From Edaphochlamys debaryana (Eukaryota; Chlorophyta; Chlorophyceae; Chlamydomonadales): 64,000 nt of DNA. Shown in pieces: positions 13,001 through 24,000 of the stretch; positions within the stretch are counted from its first letter, which is position 1; every line of letters begins with the position of its first letter. The DNA lies in NCBI GenBank assembly GCA_016858145.1, contig JAEHOE010000029.1, forward strand, positions 682,001 through 746,000, in the 5' to 3' direction. Under the pieces are notes generated by a model. The model saw only the letters and a program-made list of their open reading frames with translations, was not told where the DNA came from and did not search any database. Made by a program: the position numbers and the translations under genes.

Positions 13001-16000
13001 CCCCATCGCCCCCCCCCTCCTTCCCTACCCCCCATGCCCCCAAAGGCACGCGCCTGGGTGCCTTCAACGACCGACTGAGAGACGGGGCGATGGGAGGCGG
13101 GCCCTTTGCGCCCCCTCAGTTCCAGGTGGGGGCTTGGAGGGGAAGAGGGGGGGAGGAGAGGGGGGCTGGCGGAGCATGGCCAGTACCGGTAGGGCATCCG
13201 CACGTGGGATCTGGCGGGGAGTGCCGTGGCAACCTCTCTGTGTTGGCCTTGCGGCGGCGACTCGAGGATGCTTCCTTGCTTCCCAGCCCCTTCACGCATC
13301 CCCACTGCGTCCCCCCCCTCCTTCCCCTCTGCCCCCCCCTCCCTCCCTCCTCCCCCTCCCTCGGTGCGCATCGGGCTCGCTGGCCGCCGCCATACGTTCT
13401 GGGCTATCCAACCTCTCGTCAAAGATCAAAGATCACCCCCCCCCCCTCTCCCTCCCCCCCCTGTCAGGGCCTGGTGACGGGCCTGTCCCTGGCCCCCAAC
13501 CCCGCCGTGGGCAGCGGCCAGGGCTCCCCCGAGGCGCAGCGGGCGGAGCTGCTGGTGCTCAGCGACTGGGCGCGCAGCGCGCTGGCGGGCAACCTGAGGT
13601 AGTTGGCGGTTGGGTGGTGGTTGGCGGCTGGAACGGTGGTTGGTGTTGGCCCCGTCCCCTGTCTAACTGTTCCCCCCCCCTTCTTCTACCCCCCGCCCCC
13701 AGGAAGTACCCCCTGCACCTGTGCGACGGCTCCACACGCACGGGGGAGCAGGTGGGCGGGAAGGGCTGTCGTCAGTTGACGGTTTGCGGTTGGTTGACCG
13801 GTTCCGTTACCGGTCTGCGCAGGCCAATCCCCCGCGGGCCTCTCCCACCCTCCTTCCCCCTCCACCCACCCCCTCCGCCCCTCCTCCCCCCTCCCCCCTC
13901 CCCCCCCCCTGTCAGGCCCTGGCCCACGGGCTCCCCCTGGCGTACGGCGGCCTGCCGTGCGAGCACGTGGCCTTCATCGGCTGCCACGACAACAAAACGC
14001 AGTTCGACCAGATCATCGAGAAGGCCTCCGTCAATGTGAGCCAATAAGTTATACGGAGTTGCGATGTGCAACATATCGGTATCCGGGTTCGACAAGATCC
14101 TCGAGAAGGCAAAGCATCGGGCTGTGCATAACTACATCAGTTCGCGTCGTGTGGCGCGGCCGCAAGCTCACCTCCACACACACTGCTTCCCTGGCCTTTA
14201 CACGAGCAGCCCTGAACACACTGCTCATGACTGCTTACCCGGGCTTAAACCGTCACCCGCACCAACGACCCCCTTTCCGGCCACACACACACCCTCACCA
14301 CCCCACCACCACCACCCCCTCCCCCCCCCCCCCAGGAGTCGGCCGATGAGCGCATGCGCATGGCGGTCATGTGCCTCGCCCTCATCACCCTCAGCCAGGT
14401 GGGCGGAGCGGGGCGGGGGGGTCTGGGCGGGCGCCTGTGGGTGCAGTGGGAGGGCGTGAGGGAGGCGGAGGCCCTCAGCCAGGTGGGCGGGCGGAGCGGG
14501 GGTGGCAGAACGCGTGGTGCTGGGGCCTGGTGGTGGGCAGGGGGAGGGTTTGAACTTGGAGCTTGCGGGGACGAGGCAGCGCGTAAGCCTCACACTTGAG
14601 AGGGAGTGAGAGGCAGGGAGAGGGGCCGGCAGGGCGCCATGTGCGGGGTGGTATGCAGGTGCGCCCGGGGGCGCACCGTATATTGAAGGCGCCCAGGAGA
14701 AACTTGGAGAATGGCTAGGGCTTGACCTCTATCCTCCAACCGCTAACCGTCTCGACCTCAACGACCAACCGCCAACCGCCAGGGCGTGCCGTTCATCCAC
14801 GCGGGCGACGACCTGCTCCGCTCCAAGAGCTTGGACCGTGACTCGTACAACTCGGGTGGGGTGGGGGAACGGAGAGAAAAGGGAGGGAGGGGAGAGGGGG
14901 GAGGGGGGGAAGGGGGTAGATGGGGGAGCCGAGGGTCAGCGTAGGGTGGTACTGGAGTGGATCAAAGGCAGCAGAGGGGCTGGGCACGAGCACGGGATGC
15001 TTGCTGAGGGTTGCTTGAGCCTGGGGGCTCGGGCCTGCCCCTTCCCCCCGTTTACCACCTCTATCGCGCTATCCGGCCAACCCTACCCCCACTCTCTAAC
15101 CCTGACCCCTTGGCCCCCTATCCCCTCCCCTTGCCACACACCCTATCCCTCCTCTCCATCCCAGGCGACTGGTTCAACGCCGTGGACTGGACCGGCAACA
15201 CCAATGTGTTTGGCTCCGGCCTGCCGGTGTCCACCAAGAACGGCGGGTCGTGGGGATACATGGGCCCGCTGCTGGCGGCGGCGGACCGCATCCGCCCCAC
15301 ACCCGAGCACATGCGCACCGCTACCACCATCTTCCAGGTGGGGGCACAGCGTGACCAAGTCCTGGTGGTCGTTGAGCCCGCTGACCGTTGGTCGTTGGCG
15401 GTTGGTGAAGAGCAGTTGGTCCAGTAGTACCAGACCAGCCAGCCCTCGGGGGCGCACATGCCGCCCCACCCCATGCCCCGACCCTTGCCGCTCACCGAGT
15501 TTCGCCCCACTGTCCACCCACCCACCCACCCAACCAACCAACCAACCACCCTACCCAACCGCCTCCAGGCGCTGCTCCGCGTGCGCTACTCCTCCCCCCT
15601 GTTCCGCCTGGCAGCCACCGAGGACGTAATGCGCCAGCTGGCATTCCACAACACGGGGCCCAAGCAGGTGCGCGGGAGGGGGTGGCGGGTGCGCGCACGC
15701 GGCACGTGATCCAGGATCCAGAATCCAGGGACCGGGATCCAGCGCGTATCACGAGATGGGGTGCCTCCAGTCAGCTGGCAGTCCGCAACACGGGGCCCAA
15801 GCAGGTGCGCGTCGGCAGGTGCGCGTCGGCGACGATTGGGCTTCACAAGGCCCGCGTTTGTAAAGCTTAAAACGAGCGCGAGGGGTTGCGGGTGTAAGCG
15901 GGGGCGAGGACTGGGCTTCAGATAACACCGAATGACCAATGCGATCTCCTACCTCTGCTGGCTGTACTGCAGATGCCGGGCGTGATCGTGATGGAGCTCA

Positions 16001-16509
16001 TCAGCGCCGACATGCTGGGCAATGGTGGCGGCGGCGTACGGGACGACTCGTACGAGCGGCTCGTAACGGTTTTCAACTGCGCGCCGTACAGCAACGACGT
16101 GCCGTACCCGACGTACGCGGAGCGACTCGAGGTGCGCAGGGCTGGGTCGCACGTGACCGGCAGTGCCTGTCCCACGTGGCCCGCATTTGGGTCGGGGCTG
16201 TGCGCAGAGTACGGTAGTGACGCGGCCACGTTTCCACCAACCACCCAGTTGTCGATGCAAGCCCCTCCCTTCACCCCACCCCACCCCACCCGAGCTCGCC
16301 GCCCTGCCCTACTAAGACATGTATGGCTCTTGATTGCCCCCCCCCCTCCCCAACCCCCACTCCCCCCCACCCCCCCGCACCCCCAGCTGCACCCCGAGCT
16401 CGCCGCCCTGCCCGACGCCCGCGCCTCCGCCCCCGCCGCGGACGAGGCCGCTCGCGTCCTGCGCCTGCCCGCCCGCACCGCCGCCGTGTTCGTGCAGCGC
16501 CGCCGCTAG
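4055..16509 (+). CDS. PUL1: Pullulanase-type starch debranching enzyme (limit dextrinase), plastid-targeted
   Basis: Hydrolyses alpha-1,6 branches of starch-derived dextrins (GH13 pullulanase family). The 33 exons give 1,125 residues with every phase consistent: 4055-4351, 4814-4884, 5058-5152, 5661-5728, 5937-6034, 6315-6418, 7409-7533, 7644-7736, 7989-8076, 8308-8375, 8683-8802, 9188-9277, 9419-9504, 9851-10085, 10262-10312, 10475-10516, 10796-10905, 11193-11297, 11687-11738, 11981-12026, 12191-12266, 12423-12501, 12695-12803, 13046-13125, 13468-13598, 13703-13751, 13916-14035, 14336-14398, 14783-14855, 15165-15337, 15569-15667, 15973-16131, 16387-16509. The N-terminus ([15 protein letters not shown]) is Ser/Arg-rich like a chloroplast transit peptide. 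Next comes a CBM41/PUD-like segment ([18 protein letters not shown]). Signature motifs are FNWGYDP (589-595), DVVYNH (635-640), GFRFD with nucleophile Asp709, YGEAWD with acid/base Glu747, and HDNKT (880-884). Exons 4, 5 and 15 are the least certain. No TGTAA was found close downstream. Confidence 0.96.
6388..6845 (+). repeat. Tandem array of an exon 6-intron junction inside a limit dextrinase intron
   Basis: The end of exon 6 plus its donor (CACTTCCACTCCAAGGCGCA ... GACGGTGGGG) recurs about five times at roughly 110-bp spacing, one copy being shortened. Units also carry GGACGTGCACGTGCACGTG, a palindromic GTGCAC run. Only the first copy joins in frame to exon 7 at 7409; the others are decoy donors in the intron. 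Confidence 0.9.
11739..11830 (+). repeat. (GGGGA)n purine tract in intron 19 of limit dextrinase
   Basis: About 90 bp of G4A and G5A units begin right at the donor of exon 19. The transcribed strand would carry many GGGG runs able to form G-quadruplexes. The same intron ends with a C-only tract of about 30 bases near 11938-11966 before the acceptor at 11980, so the two ends are complementary in composition. Confidence 0.9.
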
Positions 16510-17541
16510 GAGGGCGGCGCGGCACTGATGTACTGCACTGTTCGGTCCGGTCCGGTCTGGCAAGTGCGGAAGGCAGCAGACGTCGGCCTCAGCGTTGGAG
16601 CAGCGCCGCCGTAAGGGCGGCGGTCGCGCACTGATACCGTACGGCGGCTGGATTGCCAGAGGGCGGCAGATGGGGGACAGAGGTCCGCACCGCCGCCGCT
16701 GCTCCTGCGGTAGCGGCGCTGCCGCAAGGCGAACGAACGGCTCTCGCCCCGCCCACTGGCTGCCCCAACCACCGGGGCGGGCTGAGTTTTTGCCTGGGGG
16801 GGGGGGTGCGCTGGCAGAGCAGACTTGGAGCAGTTGTGCTTGCTTTGAATTGGTAGCGACGACGAGTGAGTGTGAGCTATTGGATCACGAGCGAGGGAAG
16901 GCCTTGTGGAGGTACGGTGCAAGTGGAAGCGGAAGCGGACGTACGCTGTGGCGGTACAAGTGGAAGCTAGCGGACGCGACTGCCGCTCAGCGGCTTCTGC
17001 TCGAGGCGCTTGCAACCTGGGCGCGGGTGGGGTGGTCCTTGCGGAGAGCGCCCGCCCCGGTCCATCCTGGGTCCTTTCGTGTGGGCGGCGGGCTGCGGGG
17101 TAGTGTCGCGCTTGGCGCGTGTGAGTGGTACTGGCAGGGGCCCTAGGGCAAGGCGGAGGGTGCGTTGGTGGGGCCTGGGCCTGGAGCGGTATCGGTACAC
17201 GCGTGCTGCTGTGTAGCTGTGCGTCAACCCTTTGTGAGTACGGTAGCTGTGTCAGTGTGTGGCTGTGGCTGGTGGCGGCATGGGCTCGGCGTCGGGCGAT
17301 GGTCAGGGCTGTTTGGCAGACCCGGTTCCTGCATGTTGCCTAAATTCGTTGATATGAGGACAACGCTGCCGCTAGGCCCCCGAGCCCCTGTTTCGCCGCT
17401 TATGCATGCCCAACTATTCATAGCAGACCAGAGGTGGTTGCCTCGTGTTGCCTCGGCTTTTGTCGTGGAAACTAGAGTCATTGCGTCCGCCGCCGACGAA
17501 ACTCAGCCAAACGGCCCTGTGCACACCGTCCACCTAACCCG
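16510..17541. other. 3' flank and intergenic region, no gene recognised
   Basis: This covers the 3' untranslated region of the debranching enzyme and spacer DNA. I found no exon chain, no RNA gene and no TGTAA poly(A) signal. A short near-repeat follows the stop (AGGAGGGCGGC at 16508 and GTAAGGGCGGC near 16611). Confidence 0.6.
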
Positions 17542-17551
17542 CATTATATAC
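17541..17551 (+). promoter_or_regulatory. TATA-like element upstream of the small membrane-protein gene
   Basis: GCATTATATAC is a clear TATA match in GC-rich DNA. It lies about 290 bp before the first downstream ATG (17832), with no ATG between, which fits a promoter with a long leader. Confidence 0.5.
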
Positions 17552-17831
17552 GCTACTCACGCTACCTTCTAGGCAATACAAAGTCGTTCAACGGTCGGCG
17601 GTCGGTTTCGTCTGCAATCCAAGCACGCAGCCGGCTTGTTTGTTGCGCCCACAATATACTTCCTCTACCTTGAAGGCAGCGAATTGAGGTGTGCAGGAAG
17701 TCGCGTACACGTGTAGGCGTCGACGGCATTGCTCGGAATTCTCGTTGTCGACGGGCCGCCCCGCCCGCTCTCTCTCCAGGTGCATCCGGTCTCGAGAGGG
17801 GCCAGAGGTTGACGCCCTGACGAATACTGCA

Positions 17832-19132
17832 ATGGCGTGCTACTGGGGTTGTCAGTTTGGGGTTGGCAGTGTCTTTCGCGCTGCTCATCACTTGCGGTAC
17901 GGTGGCCGGCGTTTGCGACACCTACGTGAAGAAGGTTAGTTTAGGAGCTCCTCGACCCGGACGGCCAGGAAGGCAGAGGCCGACCCATCTTCGCTGGTGG
18001 GCCGGACCTACCCTGACCTACCGGGTTGCACATTGCCTTAAACCTTCTCTGTCTCTCTTCGATCGCTCGTTCGTCTTGGGCCCGTGTGGCCCGCGCGTGC
18101 TCCGGCGTGCCCCCTCCTGCCTGCTACACGAGCCAGTCGACGTACTGGAGCGAGCCCCGGCCTACTTTCATAGCGGGGAACCCCTGCCTCCCTAGCACCA
18201 TAACACCTGCCCGCTGGAATCTCGTGCCCATCCAACTATGTGATCGCACACGCACTCATCCCGCCCGTCGTTCATACCGCCTTTCGCCGCCGGCAGGTCA
18301 TGGACGGCAGCCAACAGCCCGACAACATCGATGACGTGGCCTGCATCTTGACGTACGGCCCGTACAGGGAGGGCTCGATCCGGCACTGCCTGCAGGACAA
18401 CTGCTACGACAGAGTCAACGTGTACGTCCTGCTCATCGTCGGGTTGGTCATGCTCCCCCTGGTTCAGGCTCCCCTGGCCTTCTTCTGCTGCTGCGCGCGG
18501 CCTCCCCCCGGCGTGCCCTTTGAGGGCGACGCCATTGTGTGCTGCTACAACGACCGCGTCGCGGTCTCGCCCGAGCCCGACTCTGCGGTTGGCGCAGTCG
18601 GCGGAGGACCAGGGACCTGGCGCTCTGCCAGCGCGGAGGAAGCAGGAGCTCTGCTACTAACAATAGCAGCAAAGCACAGCTGGCGGCGGTGGGGATAATG
18701 GGGGAGGGGGAGGGCTTGTTCAGGCTGCATGGCGCTGCTGCGCAGCAGCCGGTGCCCACGGCGGTACCGGTGGTCGTGGGGGGCTACCCGGTGCTCCAGC
18801 AGCAGCCGGCGGCGGCGTACCTGCCTGCGGGACATTCGGGGGGTGCTGCGACGACGGCGGTGGTCCCTTTCAGCGCCGCCGGCAAGGGGGCGGATGCGGA
18901 TGTGCCGGGGCCCACCCAGGCCCACGCCTATGCGCACCAGCCGCAGTGGCCGAAGCCGCCGGCGCAAGGCGACGACGACGCGGCGGAGGAGGAGGCGGGG
19001 GGGTGCCGAGCGGTCTGCTGCCTCTTGGGCGCAGCCCCGCTCTCAGAGCCGCTCTCAGAGCCGCTCCCAGAGCCGGACTCAGAGCCGCTCCCAGAGCCGC
19101 TCCCGGAGGGGGAAAGAGATTGCACAGGCTGA
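17832..19132 (+). CDS. Small two-helix membrane protein with interrupted reading frame (hypothetical)
   Basis: Not recognised as a named family. The coding signal comes in three frames. Exon 1 (to 17934) encodes a hydrophobic helix (LGLAVSFALLITCGTVAGV). The donor at 17935 joins the acceptor before 18297 in phase 0, giving a Cys-containing loop (TYGPYREGSIRHCLQDNCYD), a second helix (VYVLLIVGLVMLPLVQAPLA) and a Cys cluster. A proline-rich tail with Ser-Glu-Pro repeats (about 18690-19132) is in another frame. The only upstream ATG (17832) is out of frame with helix 1 by one base, next to a GGGG run, and the tail needs another shift between about 18600 and 18660. Either the assembly has two indels, or small introns were missed, or the gene is decaying. 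A TGTAA signal follows at 19504. Confidence 0.45.
19020..19112 (+). repeat. Short tandem repeat coding Ser/Pro-Glu-Pro units
   Basis: About eight degenerate 12-bp units related to CAGAGCCGCTCC translate as SEPL or PEPL repeats in the tail frame of the small membrane protein. Such repeats are slippage-prone, which may relate to the broken frame. Confidence 0.7.
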
Positions 19133-19503
19133 TGGGCGGGGGGAGGGCGTCCAGGCACGTGGCCCGCCGAGCCGCTCCCGCAGCCGCTCGCAGAGCCAGG
19201 GCCGCGTGCACGAGGGGCCAGTGACGGCGGCGGGGAGGGATCCGGCGGGTGACGTGGAGGGGCAGCACGCCGCCGTCACGCGGGCGGCAGAGCCGAGATC
19301 GGCTAGGGAGAGAGAGAAAAAGAAAAGGCGAGATAGAGAGCCTTCCAGAGTCGAAGCATAACACGAGCGAGGTTCGAATGGGGGTGCGTGCGTGCGGGAG
19401 GGCGTGTGGACCTGTTGAACATTCGGACAGGATTCAGACCTAGTTATCGAGTTATCGATTTGAGAGCAATGGTCTGCGTGTGTCATGCCCCACCCGCTGA
19501 GAC

Positions 19504-19508
19504 TGTAA
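19504..19508 (+). terminator. TGTAA poly(A) signal
   Basis: TGTAA, the usual poly(A) signal of volvocine algae, lies about 370 bp after the stop at 19132. It supports the 3' end of the small membrane-protein gene. Confidence 0.5.
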
Positions 19509-21025
19509 GTGCAGCCCGCCGGGGGCAGGCCGGGCACTGCAATCAATCCGCATCAGATGGGGCGGGGCGCGATTGTCTGCGCTGGGTCTATGCCGCCCGC
19601 CCGGGGCGGCAGCCAGGCGGAGCAACTTTGATGGGGGGGGGGGCAGAGCTTGCACGTGGTCCAATCATTGGGCGCAATTGTCATTGATGTTGCACATACA
19701 TGCAAGGGAAAAGAGGAAAAGACTGCGCACCGCGGGAAGGGCGCAAGGGCGCCATGGCGCCATGTGTGCGTTGGCGAAGGGGGCTTTCTCCCGTGAGGGG
19801 TCGGGAAAAGGGGGGGGGGGCGCCGGGGGGCACGTATTGACGCGAGAGGAACTGAGGGTGCGTACGACCCCCCGTACAGCGTGACACCTACCCATGCCAG
19901 CAACACCTAACCGCAGTGTAAACACGTGTTCGTGCTGGCCTCCACGGAACCTCCCTTCTCACCTCGGAAACTTGCCGTCCATAAGCATGTGCGTAGGCCG
20001 GGCCAGGTAGCCGGGGGAGTGGGGGAAGCCGGGGGACCGGGGCCCTGTCCCTGCCCCTGTGGTGCTGGTGGGGAGCCGGCTGCCAGAAGGGGACGCACGT
20101 ACGACAGACAGCAGCCCTGAGGCCGCCTTCGGCATGCACGCTTTGTGCAGCTGCCCCTACTGCACCAGTCCCAACAAGCAAGGCTGGTGGGACGGGAATG
20201 GTACACAGGAACTGCCCCCTGGCTGGGGGGCCAGACCCGGTTAGCTGCACACTGCATTTCCATGAATTCCATTCCAATTCCTGGCTGTCTGTTGCTCCAT
20301 GCCGTACCCCAGGGCGACCGTGGCACAGTGCCAGCACGCGCTGCACGCCGCGTCTCGACGTTGCCACTACAATCAGTCAGCGTCAGAGTCAAGGCTGCCG
20401 CCAGGCCCCTCTGCTCAACCGAAGACGGCACCTCCCACGAACGGGCCTAGTCCAGACGTGCCGACCCACACCTTGCTCTCCATGCCAAGTCCACTGTTCA
20501 CGTACGGGAATCACGTGCTACGCCATCGCACAGCCTCGCCAACCACCAGTGCAGATTAGTCATAGGGGTCCACGACTGAAGTCAAAGGGTCTGTAAGGTC
20601 AGTGCGCGCTTCCCAGCGCCCTAAGCAGCTACCCGCTAACTAGCCCCCCGTTGCGTCTGGCCAGCGCCTTGGCCCCCGGATGCCCCATGCCCCACGTTCC
20701 CTGCCTGTTGACTGCCTATGATGAAGATACAGCGACCACACACCACTGTAGAACGCACCGCTGCAAACTGCACGCCATTCGTTTCTTGCCCACCCGCCGC
20801 CCTGCTCGCCTGTCTCCTCCTATGCCCCTGCCTCTCACGGGCCGCCGGGCCGCCCCCATCCATGCATGCTTTCTGGCCATTTGAACAGGTCCCGGCCGGC
20901 GCCCAGCAGCCATCGTGACCCTCCGCCTTTTCCCCTCCCTTCCCTTCCCCCAGCCGCCCAGTCGCCCCTCGCTCCCAACCCAACCCAGCGCCGCTTCCCA
21001 GCTCCGCCCCTCCACCGCCGACTCG
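19509..21025. other. Intergenic region between converging genes
   Basis: No exon chain was found on either strand. The right part should contain the 3' untranslated region of the minus-strand DRC4 gene, but no TTACA (TGTAA on the minus strand) was seen there. Base composition is less extreme than in introns. Confidence 0.55.
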
Positions 21026-24000
21026 CTATGCCCCCACCACCAGCCCCGCCGGCCCCGTGGACGTGTTGGTGACCAGCGGCCTGAACCCCAGCTCGTCCAC
21101 CGGGATACCGAACTCCGTGAGCTTGGCCTCGTACACGCGGATGAGGTCGTTGTGCGCCTTGGACACCTTGGCCACGTCGTACTGCAGCGCCTTGATGACC
21201 TGTACGGCACGTACGGCAGGGGCGGGGGTGGGTGTGTGGTGAGGCGATGGTCCGAACCAGTCGGCCAACGGGAGTTAAGAGGCCCTTCCTCCTTTTGTCC
21301 CTCCCCAGCCTTTCTATGTGCACGCAAGCTCCCTCAGCGTGGGCACCGCCAAGCCCACCCGTCCTTTCCCCCTCCTCCCTTGCCAGGCTTGCCCCCTCGC
21401 CCCCACCTGGTTCTTGTTGTCCAGCACCTCCTCCACCACCCCACCCCGCCCCCACCCGCCCTAAACACACACGTTTTCCCCCCTCCTTTGCCCCCTTCCC
21501 CCCTCTCCCCTTCCCCCCTCGCCCCCACCTGGTTCTTGTTGTCCAGCACCTCCTCCAGGCGGTTGTTGATGGCCGCCAGGGTGCCCGGGTCCAGGTTGGC
21601 GGCGGTGAGCACCTCGGCCAGCTGGGCCTCCTTCATCTCCAGGGCCTCGCCCATGGCCTGAGAGGGGGGGGGAGCGGGAGGGGGGGTGAGAGGGAGGGGG
21701 AGAGGGAGAGGGGCCCGAGGGAGGGCGGCGGCGGAAGAGGAGGCATCGTGTAGTGTGTAAGCAGAGGGAGCCAATGCCGGTTCAAGTCGCCGAGTCCCAC
21801 CATGCACAGCGCCCCCCGACACGAGCAAGCACGGAGGCCGAATCGAATGCAGACCACAGCGCGATCCCGGACCCCAATCCCACTTCAACACCGCGCGGCC
21901 CCGCCCCCACGCACCTCGAGCTTCTTCTCCAGCACCGCGCTCTTGAGCCCCGTCTTCTGCTGCACGTCGTAGATGGAGGCCTCGAACTTGGAGTAGAGCT
22001 CGTCGCGCTCGGACTGGGGGGTGGGGTGGGGGGTGGGGTGGGGGGGAAGCGTCAGCGCACCATGCGCAAGCGCTCCTCATCACACTCCCCCAACTCCATG
22101 GGCAGCCCCAGCCCCAGCCCCAGCCCCAGCCCCAGCCCCAGCCCCAGCCCCAGCCCCAGCCCCAGCCCCAGCCCCAGCCCCAGCCCCAGCTCCTCAAACA
22201 CGCGCCCACGCCCTCCCGCGCGCTCCCGCGCGCTCCCACCTGCACTTTGGAGAAGCGCTGCGACAGAACCTCGTTCTCCCACTCCAGGTTCTTGATCTGC
22301 CGCTCCGCGTTCAGCAGCCGGGCCTTGGTCTGCTGCAGGCTCAGCCGGTCCCTGGGGGGAGGGGTGGGTGGGTGTTGGGGTGGGTGAGTGTTGGGGTGGG
22401 GTGGGTGGGCGGAAACGCACGAGGCACCGGCAGGCGTCAGGGTGCGGCGGACATGAGTCGGGCGGCGGGGATCCAGCCCAGCAGACATTGCGCCCGGGCA
22501 GACGGTAAAGATCCTCGCCCGGGACTTTGACAATCGTCTGGACTACTGTCTTCAGGCCTTCTCCCCCTTCCTTCTTCACGGGACTTGGACAATAAGTTGG
22601 GTTGCTGTCTTCAGCTCTTCCCCCCTCCCCCCCTCACTTGTCGTAGTTGGCCAGTTGCTGCCTCAGCAGCTCCACCTCCTTGAGCGCCTTAGTCAGGGGC
22701 TCGGACAGGCGCTTGTTGTCCTGAGGGTGGTTGGCAGTTGGCAGTTCGGGTGGTTGGTAGTTGGGGTAGTTGGGGGGATGAGCCCTTGCGGTGCAGGTGG
22801 GGAGGGCACGGATACGGGTTTCGCTCTTGCTGCTAATGACCATAGGATGAACAAGAAGGGATGCGGGGGCAGGTGCTCGTCCTCACCTGCGCGATCTCGT
22901 ACATGAGCTTCTCGTTCTGGGCCTCGCGCTTCTTCATCTCCGCCACGTCCTCCTGCAGGCGGGCGGGGCGTTGGGGGTTGGGATGTTAGTGATGGGGTCA
23001 GGACAGGTTCAGGCTTCGGGCTTGTTTTGGTGCAAGGCCAAAGGCACGGGCCAAGGGTGAAGGCACGGGCCAAAAACGGACGCCGACCGTCCCCGCCAGC
23101 ACGCACTGCCCTGGCCCCGCGGCCCCATTCGGGAGCCCCTCTGGCCCCCCCCAACACACGCAGTCCAGGTATGACCAGGATCTGGATCTGGATCTGTACG
23201 GCAGCCCTTTTCCCTCCCCACCTTGAGCGTCTTGATCAGGTCCAGGTTGTTGTGCGTGATGTCGTTGTAGTAGTTCTTGATCTCGGCGAACGCGCGCTCG
23301 TGCTTCTTCATGAGCTCGTTGATGTGCGTGTTCTTGCGCTCCTCGATCTCGTGGATCTCCTGCGTGGGGTACGGCAGGGGCGAATCGTGATCGGATGGGT
23401 ATGGGCACACGACTGACGCTCAGGGCTGGGCTGTGGGAAGCGCTGGGTTGTGCCGTCCAGGTACCCCTGGCCGACCCCCTCCCTTTGCGCCTGGGCCCGG
23501 GACCCTCGACCCTCTGCTTGCTGTTACCCCCTTCCCACATGATACCCGCGCACCTGCTTTCTCCGCAGCTCCATGTCGTCTCGGAGCATCTTCATCTTCT
23601 TCTCGTACTTCTGCTGCAGCTCGCGGGCCTGTTCGTAAGGGGTTGGGGTGATGGCGGTGGTAGTAGTGGTTTGAGAGGGCTTGCGAGCGCGGGGCGCGGG
23701 GCAGGCACGGATGCGCGAGAGGCGACCCCGCCCTCTTCATACAAGTTGCCCCAATGCCGTCCCGGTCCCCCGTCCTCTGTAATTCCCCTGCCCCCAAACT
23801 GCTCCCTCTGCCCTCCCCCCAGGTACCACCCCCCCCACCTGCAGCTCGAACTCCTGCCGTGGCTTGCGGCCCCATGCCGTCCCTGCCCCATCCCCCCGCA
23901 ATCCCCCTCCCCATCATCCCCACCTGCAGCTCGAACAACCCTCAACCCCCCTCCCCATCATCCCCACCTGCAGCTCGAACAACCCTCAACCCCCCTCCCG

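Noticed and set aside
12942..14039. 365-codon plus-strand open frame
   Set aside because: A read-through of limit dextrinase exons and C-rich introns, partly in the wrong frame.
21334..22533. 399-codon minus-strand open frame
   Set aside because: It runs through several DRC4 exons and introns, including the (TGGGGC)n repeat; the spliced exons explain the real coding parts.
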